Assembly: GCA_028829895.1 (NCBI GenBank)
Contig: CM054180.1
Location: forward strand, 110,696,635-110,760,634
Length of the DNA: 64,000 nt
Direction: 5' to 3'
Origin: Sinotaia quadrata
Taxonomy: Eukaryota; Mollusca; Gastropoda; Architaenioglossa; Viviparidae
A model generated the notes under the pieces. It was not told the DNA's origin, did no database searches, and saw only the letters and a program-made list of their open reading frames with translations. This document shows positions 35,041 through 54,180 of the stretch, one piece after another; the stretch's first letter is position 1, and every line of letters begins with the position of its first letter. A program made the position numbers and the translations under genes.

Positions 35041-36502
35041 GCAAGTCTTTAATTCTTATCTTTTAGTATTCATTTACAAAGGTATTCTAGCTTCATTCGA
35101 GCATTTTTGTATATGTAATTATTTCTTTACAAACCTACCATGATACATATAAATTTATTATGACGAACATGTTTAAAGAATAAATGTATATATCTGCTTA
35201 TTTAAAAGCCTTTTTTCAGCTTAAATCCACTTAGAACTTTGCGATGTTCAACAGTTTAATTTAGGTCATGAAGCACAGATGTGGTATTCCGAATGCAAAC
35301 CTTCAATGACAAATGAACATTATATTAATTAAATACTGTTATGAAAATAGACGATTTAATTGTTTCGCTGTGATTTTTTTTTTATAATTTAAACATTCAT
35401 TATTTTAATTTGTAGACGATTGAATTATTTCAGTGTCAGTTTTTATATTTTAAACGTACAAATTTTTATGTTTTAAATGTTCATTTTTTTTATATTTTAA
35501 ACGTTAATTTTTTTATATTTTAAACGTTCATTTTTTTTAATATTTTAAACCTTCGTTTAAAAAAAAATATTGTAAACTTTCATTATTATAATTTGTAAAC
35601 GCCCACTTACATGTTAAATCTCTAATTATGTCGTTTACATCGCACTCTCGTAAACAGTGCTAAGCAGAAACACGCACTCTCATAATCTGTTTTGTCTTTA
35701 GTTTTATCTCGTGTAGTCCTGATTATTTTTTTAAAATAATGTTCCTTCATGAAGAAGCGTTATTTTTTTGTATATAGTAATTGCTTGTATATTATTACAA
35801 CATATAATTGCACGAAACATTTATTTTTAATAACTCAAATCCCCAATGGTCTCTTACAAAATCCCTAATTGTTAAATACGATAATCCTCGAAATATCGAC
35901 CAATTGTCCACAAATGTATCGTGCATAGATTACAAGAAGTTCTTGTCGTGTGAACAATTTAAAACAAAACAAAACAATTGCCTCATGCATAGCGAAATAA
36001 GAAGTTATTCAAATAGCAAAGATATTTCATGGCCCAATCTCAGAATCTCTAAATTTATAAATTTCATTAAGTTATAATAGTTGCAGGCGCACTTTACATT
36101 AAAAGTAAGAAATATTAAAGAATAAGAAAATTAATAACTATATATTTTCGAAACAAAGTAAATGTGGACATTGCCTGTTTGTCAAAATAAATATTTGCAC
36201 TTGACGATAAAAAATGCATGTTCTAAGTTATGTTTAGAATTGTTTTATTTCGAAATGAACATGATGATCTAGATTCTAGAGTTATGTAACTTAGATTTAC
36301 TTTTTATCCTACTGTTGTACCGGCGTAACGTTGAAAACTTATGTTAATAAAATATATCTCTGTCTGCAAATTTTGTAAATATAAATTATTCTGGTAAAAC
36401 TGAAGATATTTCATTTGAAACTGATTTTACTTGGTTCCACTGCGATGAAAACAGCCTCCAGCTTGATTCATTTTTAAAAAACATTTTTTTCCTATTTTGC
36501 AG
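35041..36502 (+). other. Gene B intron 4 (GC-AG)
   Basis: The intron starts GCAAGT and ends TTTTGCAG. It contains repeated TATTTTAAACGTTCATTTTT phrases near 35440-35590 and no coding signal. Confidence 0.65.
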
Positions 36503-36559
36503 ATTACGGCACTCCCGCATTCGATCATCAAAACCCACAAATTCCTGGCGGGAAAATAA
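36503..36559 (+). CDS. Gene B exon 5: tail and stop
   Basis: After TTTTGCAG, 18 codons begin I-T-A-L-P and end in TAA. AATAAA hexamers overlap the stop (36555-36560) and follow at 36566-36571. Confidence 0.7.
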   Translation: MTALPHSIIKTHKFLAGK

Positions 36560-37729
36560 ACAAAGAATAAAAATCTACTATGTTTTATGTTTGTTGTATT
36601 AAACTATTTTCTCTTTTGCCAAGACAAAAACAGGTGGTAAAAGAAAAGTCAACATCGCTCTAGTGCTTATTTATTCAGCAATTCAATGTTTGTAATCCTG
36701 TCCTCATGTAAAATAGTACTGCTATTTATAGGTGTGCTCTATGTTGTGCTGACGCTTTTGCCGAATTGAAAAAAGCATTATTTGAAAGAAAAGTATGACT
36801 TACAGTTATACTTTTTGTCCATAACGTATTTGTATGAAATTACTTTTGTCGACAGTATAAACGTTAGCTTGTTTCCTTAAACATAATTCCTTCACTACGA
36901 AAATAATGTCTGTTATTCAGTAAAGTACATTTTATTTTTTTGTCACTTACGTCTTTTCCATTTCCTTTTCTTTCAAGAAAATACGTGTATGTTTTTTTAC
37001 TGTTTAAAATGAAATATTCTATTTTGTAGCTTACGTATCCTTATGCATTTTCTTATCGTTATATAGGAAATATAGTCCATTTTTTTAATTTACATTTTAA
37101 GTACAGAAGTCCTTTGAATGGCAGAATGCTGATTTATCCTTTGAAAATTATTGTAGTGATGTTTGTATTTTGTTTTCTTTTCAGAAAAAAAGAACATCCT
37201 ATTAATAAAAATGTATTATTTTATTATAATTCAGTTTACATAATTATACAATCATGATTTTACGAAAGTTCGTTGTTGTTCATAATGGTGGTAATTGAAA
37301 TGATGATGATAGTGATGGTAGTATTTGTAATGATAATTGAAATGATCAAAACTACTATTTTGATGACGACGATGATGGCTACAATATATATTAATACTCA
37401 TATCACCCCTATAATATCATTTAATCTGCCCTCATATAAGTTTACTGTCTTTCTGCTTTGTAGGTTAGAAAAATGTAGTTCTCTCATTTCTTTATTAATT
37501 TAACTCCTTTGACATTTTTTACCTAATATGTTGCTCCTCAGTTCCATTATATATATTTGGTATCCATGATACTGCTGTATCTTAATACAAGTGTGTTAGT
37601 TAATGGTAAACATTCCAACACATACAGCTCTTGTTATGGTTTCCCATTCGTGACTCTTCTTTGGCTACCTCTTTGTATTCTGTATATGCCTCCTACCTCT
37701 TTGTATTCTGTATAAGCAGCCCTAATTCA

Positions 37730-38530
37730 GTCACCAAACTGTGCCGCACTAAAGTTGTACGCTGATGAACCTCAAATGTACAAATCAATTTGCCTTAATA
37801 AAACTGCTTCCACCATCCAGAGTGCAGAGCAAGCTGTTTCGGATGCTCAGTTTTGGTAGACGAGTAATACTTTACAAATGAATAATAACACTGACGTCAG
37901 TGCTTGTTGGTTCTGCTTAAGTTTCTAACTCCACACTGCTGCTAGACACAGGTAATGAATGCACTTCCATTAAATTTAGTGTATCACTTAGAAGTCTACC
38001 TGCACTGTCTGACATCTCCCTCCCGACAACTGTACATCTTCGGTACTTTAAGAATAGCATAATTAATGCCGAGACAAATCAGCTTTGTTCACAAATTTCT
38101 GTTTGACTCTTTAAATATCCTTGTGTAATCAATGATACTCTCTTGACTTGGTTCTTGTACTTCTCTCTGGCCCTACCATTGTGTGATTTGAAACGTCAGA
38201 ACGTTCTCAATACTCAGGCTATGATTATTCATAGAAATCTAAAGTCATTCCGCGTCTCGACAGACTGTCACGATCTACCTGTTCACAACAGAATGCAATA
38301 TACGATGTCTTCCGTCCTTTGTTGAGTCTCTGTCCTGTTCCAGCCCCAAGTACCTGGTTGATTTCTCACACGTGCACACTCCCGCTAGAAGCCTGTGTTC
38401 ATCTTCAAGTACTCACATTTTTAACAATCCGAAAGCAAAGTACAGTTTATATGGTCAACATTCCTTGTCGTGTTTCGTCTCACATTGAACAGAATGACAT
38501 TAGAGATGAAATACAAGAAGACTAGGGACA
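37730..38530 (+). pseudogene. Decayed non-LTR retrotransposon reverse transcriptase
   Basis: Translation near 37750 gives KLYADEPQMYKS, a damaged form of the LYADDTQ polymerase motif of Jockey/CR1-type LINEs. The same frame continues with a W-x-TSN-x-LQMNN phrase typical of the segment after the YADD box. Further on (about 38180-38300) a QN-x(n)-HDLPVHNRMQYT phrase resembles the C-terminal HWLPV-x-x-RI-x-(Y/F)K block of these proteins. Stops and frameshifts break the frame throughout, so it is not functional. Confidence 0.6.
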
Positions 38531-39651
38531 TTTTCAAAAGGCCTCTCAAGATACTTTTTTTCTTGCAGCAAGAATTTCATTTGTTCCATTGTTTGTTCTG
38601 GCTGTAAGAATTTCCATTTTATTTAAGTTTTTTCTCTTCCATTTTCAGTTATTTGGCATGTGGTTTGTAAATTCATGTGTATTTCTTTTTATAAGCGATT
38701 TGTAAATTCATGTCATGTGTATTTTCTTTTTTATGCGACTTATAAATTCATTTATGTATTTCTATTATAAAAATATAATTATCTGTTTGTTATATATTGT
38801 TGCTTTGCATGAGCATTCATTTTGTTATTTTTATCATATTTTTAGTTTTTCTATGTTGAGTAGTTTGTAACAAATGCATTGAGTATTTTAAGTGTAATTA
38901 TTTGTAAGCGTTAAAGCTCTTACATGATCATTTCTATCAATAATGAAGTGAAGGAATGTAATTTCAAATGGCATTAAAGAGAAGTAATTAAAAGTTTTAA
39001 AAGAATAAAAAAAATAAATAAAAGGAAACTGAAAATGTTACAAGCTATAACCAGATTTGGATCAACATCATTCAACATATTGAAGACGGGTAAATAGAAT
39101 ATATTGTGTGTAGAAACAAACTTTCCCTGCGTATTAACGTTAACCCCTTGAACTTTGTTTCTTATGCACGCTTTTTCTGTTTTCACAAGTCTGGTGTATT
39201 GTCCTTTAGACAGTGGCCAGTTGAGCTTAGGTATAAGTTGTTGATAATTATATTCAAGAACTATCTCATTAAGTTTCCTTTTCACCAGCAGGAAAATGCC
39301 ACTCATCCTATTGAAGTTATAATTGTAAGGCTACGCCCACTTCTTAATAATTTATAATAGTGTCATTCTCGTACTTATTTAATTTCATATTATTTGTGCA
39401 TTGTTCTCATTAGATATAAATGTGTTACAAAGGCAATTTCTTCGTCTTTTATAACTAGTCACTACTACTACTATTGATTAAATTTGATCGGTAAATAAAA
39501 CGAAATATAAAAACTACCATATCTTAAGGCCATGTTTTATGAATTTCCTTAATATTTATGTTCATAAGTTTTGTTATTGTTTTATTATTGAAAGATCTGT
39601 TAAATACTATGCATATTCCTTTGACGTTTTTTTTTCTTGGATAAAGGAATA
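38531..39651. other. Intergenic AT-rich stretch, nothing recognised
   Basis: Only composition-driven short ORFs are present. GATTTGTAAATTCATGT occurs twice near 38695-38715. Confidence 0.5.
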
Positions 39652-39656
39652 CTTGA

Positions 39657-40098
39657 TGTCAAAACAACCCTCTCCGTCTCTGGCGAGTAGGAAAGGTAGG
39701 AGGTGACATCTGTCAGCAGCACATCGGGCTGTGTAGTTATTATCACAAGATCCACAATACAGAGACACCAATGATTGACTGGTTAATCAACTTTATTCTG
39801 TATGCATGGAACGCTTTGCCGACATGTTTGCATGTGAGCGGTTAAGGTGGTGATTGTTATGTAGACAATACTATACGGACCAAATGTAACAGGACAAGAC
39901 AAACTGCTTTCGCCGTTTCAAAACAATTGTGAACAAGTCTTGAAAAAGATATGAGTGAGGTTTATTAACTTGTGAGGCGTGCATTCATTCGGTAGTTAAT
40001 TCAAACATATGAACCTTTCATGACGTACACCCTTGGGAATCTAAACAATGAATTATATAGTTTTAAAAAATATATTGGCACTAGGCTTCCCCGTGATA
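39657..40098 (-). mobile_element. Small solo LTR with 5-bp duplication CTTGA
   Basis: It starts TGTCAAAACAACC and ends CCCCGTGATA, and is flanked by CTTGA at 39652-39656 and 40099-40103. It shares the phrase GCCGACATGTTTGCATGTG with the solo LTR at 9750-12231 and has a minus-strand AATAAAG near 39790, like the other LTRs here. The terminal CA is mutated to TA. Confidence 0.6.
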
Positions 40099-40466
40099 CT
40101 TGATTTGTATGTATAATTTTTATGATTATTCATTAACCAGTAATAAATGTATTATTAATATACACATTCCATGTACTGTCTTTACTAAGTGCCGTAAAAT
40201 ATTGTTGGCACTAACTGAAAATATGCTGAGGCGCGATGCTCTGTAAAACCAAATGTAAACTCATAACGCATTCTATCTTTACACAGGAACTATGCTCTTG
40301 TAAATTTCGAAGTGAGTTTTCGGGTACACAAAATGGTTGTTTCGCAATAAAAGATTCATTTGCTCATACACTGAAGCTGTAATAATTATCTGTAGATTAA
40401 TACAACCAGGGAGCGCAGTTCATCAAATGAATAACCTCCCTTTTTTAGATATTTTCTTTGTATAAC

Positions 40467-41023
40467 CATGATGTTCTCGGTCTTGGTCTGCTTGGGGCGG
40501 GGGGATCCCCACAGCCTCGCGGTGCGTCTGAGGTGGATGGCTTGCGGAAGGGGGTGAAACAGGTCGCAGCTATTTGGCGCACACTCTCAACTGCCTTCCG
40601 AGGGTTGCAGGGCGGGGATCGAAACTGCCTTTTGATGTCAGTCTGACGTAGAGGATCGACTACCAGTATGTTGTTATCATCACTAGCTGATATAATATTA
40701 ACAATCATTAATTGTTTTTTTGTCTTTGCACATTTATGATATATATCACTATCAATCTCTTCATCATTTCTTAAATACATATTTCTAATTTATTTGCCAA
40801 ACTAAGAGAAGTTATGAACAGTAGTCGATCCTCTACGTCAGACTGACATCAAAAGGCAGTTTCGATCCCCGCCCTGCAACCGACGGAAGGCGGTTGAGGG
40901 TGTGTGCCATATAGCTGCGACCTGTTTCACCCCCTTCCGCAAGCCTTCCACCTCAGACGCACCGCGAGGCTGTGGGGATTCCCCCCCAACCCCCCCAAGC
41001 AGACCAAGACCGAGAACATCATG
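40467..41023. repeat. About 200-bp inverted repeat pair (foldback; SINE-like arms)
   Basis: Arms 40467-40663 and 40821-41023 are near-perfect reverse complements around a 157-bp spacer. The right arm on the plus strand has GTTTCGATCCCCGCC, which resembles the B box of a tRNA-type RNA polymerase III promoter, so each arm could be a tRNA-derived SINE. The ORFs over it are by-products. Confidence 0.8.
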
Positions 41024-41771
41024 AAGATGAAAGGTCTATTGCGGCTTCTGGGGTGAATGTAAGTGAAACACTCACACAGTTTTAATGTGAAGATGACTCG
41101 TTAAAATGAGTAATGAATATTAACTTTAATTAATATAAAAATCTTCCTGCGGATGTGGTCTAAATGGTTCAAGACATGAAAAGTCCAAGTAGTTGTAGCT
41201 TATCAACAATTTCCCTGTCTAGCTTATATAACTTATCCTTCAGAGTAAATGCTGACCGGACATAATACCACTTCAGCAATGCAAAACAGTTCACATTCAG
41301 TCTCATTTGTCCGACTTTCTTACATTTGCCCCCACTTGCATAATAGAGATTTCTGCCAATTAAATGCTTTGAAGTGTGAAAGGTAAAGAAAATTTATCAA
41401 GAAATTAATAACAGAAAAATAAATAATTTCCTCTTAACAATGCACATTGTAGCAGACAATTGTAACATTTTACTCACAGTATCTAGCAGAAGACAGTAAA
41501 ACAGTTCTATTAATGAAAATGAAGAAAAGTCTACAAAGATATAAGAATATTGAATATTCTAAATCTAGCCAGAATTCAAGATCAGAACTTCACAGTCCTT
41601 GGTGTATTGATTTAAAATGTTCATTAATGCAATCCATCATCTATAGAGAAATAGAAGCGTACGGCTGCCGTCTGTTTCAACTAAGATAAAGTCAGTGTTC
41701 CTCTTAATAAAATGGCATTTAGTTATGACGAACTCTTATTTGTTCTACCAAAGTAAATAGGTCAGGAAAAG

Positions 41772-41932
41772 CCAGTCACATAGGACAATTTACATCACAT
41801 AATGTATAATGAAAAAGTGGACAGCCAATGAGCACAATTTACGTCATATAATGTAGAATGAAAAAGTGGACAGCCAATGAGGACAATTTACGTCACATAA
41901 TGTAGAATGAAAAGTGGACAGTCAACGAGAAA
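41772..41932. repeat. Tandem repeat, about 53 bp x 3
   Basis: The shared core is GACAATTTACGTCA(C/T)ATAATGTAGAATGAAAAAGTGGACAG, interrupted by small variants; it lies about 3.4 kb upstream of gene C. Confidence 0.85.
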
Positions 41933-42428
41933 GTGCTTGACCATGCATAGCTATAGTCTTCGATCAACACACTCGTGACTCTGGTGATTCCGCATCAGTG
42001 GTTCGCTCATCAGTGACCTTGCGAGGACAACAGGTACAGAACAGTGAAGCGACACAGGTCGAAGAATGAAGCAGGAAGAAAGGAGCAAGAAAAGATAAAA
42101 ATAAACGCTGTTGCCTGAAGTTCCACTGAAATAATATTAATTCCTTCCATAAAAATCTATTTCACTGACTCTTTCTGTCTCTCTTTTGAACTGCCTCATC
42201 AGCCTTGATATTATGAAATTAAATCTATTTCCAAGTCTGTCAATCGGCTATTGACGTGAATTCACATCATTAAAATAATGTGTTGCAATGTTTTCAGACC
42301 ACACTACAATTGAATGTTTAAATTGTTCATTCTCAGTGTAACTGTGTTGAAAACGACGCTGGATTTCTAAGCTTCCTATAGCCAAAGTGGTAATATGATA
42401 TACTGTGTGTCAAGACTGTTTACTCCTG

Positions 42429-42431
<3 letters not shown>

Positions 42432-42483
<52 letters not shown>
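42432..42483. repeat. (GT)n microsatellite
   Basis: About 25 uninterrupted GT units. Confidence 0.97.
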
Positions 42484-44420
42484 GAGCATACGAAGTCACG
42501 ACACTAATTAACCATTACTTAGTCTGTTTCATTTTATCACTCTTTTTCTCTTTCTCTATACGAGCTTGATAGTGTCTTTATTATCGTAAACATATTTTTT
42601 TCACCTCAGATTAACTGTCGCGTACGTGTTATGACGCAGAGTGGTAATCACGTGGTACGGAAGTTGACACCTTGTTTTTCCATATGTCACAATCAAACAC
42701 GTTTTCCTCGAATAACACTGCTCTGACGGTAGGAATTCGACCACAAAAAGTAGAATATACCACATCATTGAGGTAAGAGCTCGCATACATGGAACCAGTA
42801 TTGCTAATTTTATTAATTACGCTTATATAATACATTTTGTTGTAAAGAAATAAGGTAGACAATATATCATTTTGATTATCTACCTGAGGATGAACTATGG
42901 ACTCCAAAGGTTAATGTATCTATTACAAAGCTATAATTCAGCAGTATGTGTACAATGATTATTTCATATCGGTTTGTAAATAAATTATATTTAGAACAAA
43001 ATGTACAAACACATTTTGTAAAGTATAACTTTGTTTAACCTAGAGAACGTTAGTGCTAACTAGGTCAGGTAGATCAGTGCACTCTTGAGTGCGTGCAGTT
43101 TTGTCAGTGTGTCATTTAATCTCGAAAAGATTTATCGCTAGGTTCGCGAGTACAGTTTATGTTTACTTGAAAATTTTATACTCACAATTACACACATTGG
43201 ATGCTTTTAACAAATGGATATTTGTAATTATATGTGTCACGTTTGGATGTTATTTACTTATGTCTGAACATTAATTGTTTAAATATTAATTTTGCATTAG
43301 TATTGATTAAGTATGTATACTGCTTGTACCTGCATATCAATCACTTTATAAATGAGTTAATTATGTATTAGTCTGTTTAATGCATGCTTAGTTTCTATGA
43401 ATGGGTAGATAACCCGGTTATGTTGTGTTATGTGCACTATTTGTATTTGTGAGTACATTTAATTATTCTTCATCATGATATAAAATAAGCACGTGTGTGT
43501 GTTAACGCCTACCTCTGTGCATGACAAATTCATACTTACATCCTTTACTTTAACATTCGTTCAGAAATATCCCTCCCTCTTATACCCATTGCATACCCCT
43601 CCCTCTTATATCCACTATATCTGTCCCTCTCTCTATATATCCCTCTTGATCTTATGCCTCCCTCTTACACATACTATATACTCTCCCACTTTCAATCTAT
43701 GTACGTTCCTCTTGCACTCATATATATCTCTTCCTCTTAACACTTAATATACTCCCCCTCTTACAACCACTATATACCCCTCCCTCTTATACACAATATA
43801 GTCCTTCTTTACACCCACTATGACCAACACCCTCTCGTTCAAACAATAACTTTCACCACTCGCCCACCGGTTCAGTTGTACACCGAACATCTTTCGTTAA
43901 CTTCCTTGACCCCAGGAATTGCATTAAAACATTTCATCTTCACGATGTTTTCAGTTTTTGTGGGATTCCTGTAGGGCCTTTATACCGAACATTTTTTCTT
44001 AGAAGGCTGATATTCCCTGGCGTGTTAATCTCTCGACAACGTTTTCACCTCACTATTTCAGAGGGCGCTATAGTGTGCAGGTGTTTTCAAGTGAAACCAT
44101 CCTCGCTATTGATACTTTTTTTTTAGTCCAATAGTATAGTCATATCTTTATAAATGTGTTTGAAATTCAAAAAGCAAAGCAAGGACAGCAACCACAGGCT
44201 TGTATTGCGGAAGCGTAATTTGATATGAAATAGTGTATAATTTTAGACTTTAAATAATAGTCACAAAACAATCTAAATAAAAGAAGACCTCTTATGCAAA
44301 GAAATACAGGTGCAATTTTCATCCCGAGTAGTTTTCTACTATAAACCCAGTAAAAAAAAAATATATATATATAAACAAAACAAACAAAAGCTCTAACTCA
44401 GTTTCGTATTTCGAACTCAA
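42484..44420. other. Intergenic region upstream of gene C
   Basis: No gene is supported. 43565-43800 is a pyrimidine-rich minisatellite of about 30-bp units (CCTCCCTCTTATA..CACTATATA). The ORF over it is low complexity. Confidence 0.5.
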
Positions 44421-44424
44421 TTTA

Positions 44425-44561
<137 letters not shown>

Positions 44562-44779
44562 TGTTATGTGTATATGTATAATTATATGTCGTGAGGGTGG
44601 GGTGGGGGTTAATTTGAAAAATTATTAAAACAAATATGATTTCTCTACCAATTAAAGCTTTGTTTAATGTTACCTTGTAAAATGTCTTATGAAACAATAT
44701 GTTAGTGCTATGTATTTTTAAGCATTTCACTCAAAGTGACGTATTCTGGACCTTAGGTTACCAGTTATACCCCCTTACA

Positions 44780-44891
44780 CGCTTTAGTAGGTCACGTGTG
44801 CCTACACGATCGGGCGTGTGACTTGCGGAATTTATTGCACAGTCGAACACTTTTTGATGAGGAAAATTTATGGCAAGACATTTATCAAGTG
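44780..44891 (+). other. Candidate non-coding 5' exon of gene C
   Basis: A locally less AT-rich stretch ends at a consensus donor (AAGTG before GTAAGTAATG at 44892). An acceptor-like TTTCCTTTGAAACTAG ends at 45266, 20 bases before the gene C start. The exon 5' limit is a guess. Confidence 0.25.
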
Positions 44892-45286
44892 GTAAGTAAT
44901 GAAGGCACTGTTAGGGAGGGGGGTTACTTCTGCTTGCATGTGTGTATGTGTGTGTGTGTTGATGTCTACATCTATGAATAAAATTTTAAAAAATATTTTA
45001 ACCAATTTTAATGATCTAATCAGTCTAATGGTTTATTAGCTCGAAACACGATATTAATTCGTTTATTACTATTGGCAGTTATGACAAGAGTGAACGACAC
45101 TGTCGGTAAATAGTTAATATTATGTTTGTTTCATTCCTCCATACTTCACAACATTCACTGCGTGTTACCTTATCTTAGTTCGTTCATCGTGATGTCTCTC
45201 AGTACTTTCACATATTGCACGTTTCACTGCTCTATGAAATATATTTTCCATTTCCTTTGAAACTAGCCTTGACCTTTGAATCACTG

Positions 45287-52181
<6,895 letters not shown>

Positions 52182-52261
52182 TGCTGTCGTTTCATTTTTG
52201 AATGTTTTGAAGCATATGTGATTTTTTGACATCATCAAGTACAATATAAACTTTTTTTTGT

Positions 52262-52267
52262 AATAAA
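52262..52267 (+). promoter_or_regulatory. Likely poly(A) signal of gene C
   Basis: AATAAA lies 80 bp after the stop, followed by a GT-rich stretch near 52380. Confidence 0.5.
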
Positions 52268-54165
52268 AAAAGATTTCGACAAGATAATTTCGAGTCTGTT
52301 TTTCGCTGAATGAATACTATTTATTGTGTGCCAGTGTGAGGTCATGAGTTAAGTAAGTAAGTCTTTGCGGGTTCATTTTGTGTGTGTTGTTTGGTAAAAG
52401 TGCATTAACGAAATATCCTCTGCCTCTGTTGAACATGCATTAGAATGAGTGACACCAACATTACGTGTTGTCTCTTGTTGTCTCTATGTGTGAATACATC
52501 ATTTGTTTGACATAGGTACGCACGAAGCCGCTCGCGAGTAGTGATAATGTTATCACGTCCTGCCGATATCTGATGTAACCTACTTAAAATAACTTTGTGT
52601 TAAAGTCATCATTCTGTATGATTTACTAAGAGCGATGTTTCTGACGAATCAATCACGCTATCGTGTAACAGAGTCGCTTTCACCTTTGTCTAATATACTG
52701 TGAGGTAAGGGGGAAATCGTGAATTACAATTATTTCATTATCTTAATAGCAATAATGACAAAACTACGTCTGTCATTATTTATGGTTCTATTTAAAACGA
52801 ATTTAAGAAAAAGGCGATTACATACGATACTTATCGGATTAAACCTTTGTTGTTTTATTATTATTTATTTCTTCTGAATTTGTACACTCTGTAATCATAA
52901 TGTAACAATATGGACTTTTCAAGAAAGAGAATTGAACCTCTGATAGGAAACGCACGACCTGTTCAGACACTATCATTTAACATAGAGACAATTTATACAC
53001 CTGTCTCTTTTCGCTCCAGCTGTGACGTCATTGTGATAAGGCAAACACGATCACCATTGCATTCAACTAATATTTTATATTCGCTTCACCTCGTCATAGC
53101 TCATTGTTTGTGACGTTGTAAGTTTTTTTTTCTCTCTCTCTCTCACACACACAAACACACACACGAACATACACACGTTACGCATGTATGATTGCAATTG
53201 TTATTTCTTATATTCTCTTTCCGTGTGTTCTGTGCTCTATTTCTGTTTCTGGTTATCTCCCCCTCTCTTGTCCCCTTCAATGTGTCGTTTTCATGCTTAT
53301 TCCTAATTGGACACACGATCAAACAACAAACAAAGATATAAAATCGCAAACGTATACATAGGTATGTGATTAAATAACAAACTAGAGAGCTATTGATAAG
53401 TAGCTAAGAAGATATAAGTAATTAGGCAGGAAATAGATAAAGAAATAGATTGATTTTTTATATTGTCACATACTGGTTTGACAACGCTGCAATTTTACTA
53501 TATGACAATATTTCAAAATGTTACTCTATTTTAGCCATTACTTTATTTGGCTGAAATAGCTTACTTCTAGTTTTATAGTACAGTATATCTGTATTTATAT
53601 GCACAGTGTTTCAGTATACCTGATCAGTAAAGGAAAATATACTGTTAAAAGTGTGTAGGCTGCAAGAATCGTTGTAAATTAAAATGCGTTTCCATCAACA
53701 ATTCGTTTTAGAAAACAAAAAGGTTCGCAAATGAACTTCATGTAGTCAGTAAGTTTGTCTTTCAAGCTGATTTTAATACTTGAGGCATAACGTAAATAAT
53801 ACTAAACTTAATTGTCTTAAAATAATCTAGTCAATAAGTTGTTCGTGTCTTTCAAGCAGATTGTAATACTTGAGGCATAACGTAAATAATACTAAACATA
53901 CAGCAACACGTAGTAATGCAGACACAGTGACACGGCCTCGCTATTGTGGGCAACAATCCACTGGATATCTGTACTATTAGGATCTTGATCGGAATTAAGT
54001 TACTTCTCCTGGGCAACATAATCCACTGGATATCTGTTCTATCGTACAGTAAAATATACAGATGGAAAGACTGCCTGTGCGTTAATATACCAATCTATTC
54101 TGCTACAGAATTACTTGTCTATGATAAAAGTAAGTGATTATTAATATGTATATATTTTTTTTCAG
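52268..54165. other. Intergenic region between genes C and D
   Basis: No gene is supported. A TC/CA-rich tract lies at 53131-53170, a 90-bp duplication at 53750-53905 (ATACTTGAGGCATAACGTAA twice) and a 57-bp duplication at 53948-54045 (AATCCACTGGATATCTGT twice). The gene D promoter and any non-coding first exon must lie here. Confidence 0.55.
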
Positions 54166-54180
54166 AATTATTCAGTATCA

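Larger units (their letters stand above)
18639..36559 (+). pseudogene. Gene B: TRIM-NHR paralogue disrupted by an LTR retrotransposon in exon 3
   Basis: Exons are 18639-19727, 20661-20798, 20973-21113 continuing at 28777-28788, 34861-35040 and 36503-36559. With the 7.6-kb insert and one 86-bp repeat copy set aside, the exon lengths are 363, 46, 51, 60 and 18 codons, matching gene A in every NHR exon, so the gene was intact before the insertion. As it stands, reading from exon 3 into the LTR meets a stop at 21183-21185, about 479 residues in, which removes the NHR core. The gene is closest to gene A. Signs of decay beyond the insert are FDVYG changed to FILLG at the end of exon 4 and a GC donor after it. 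Skipping exon 3 would keep the frame but lose the NHR middle. It may be functional on an insertion-free allele. Confidence 0.8.
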
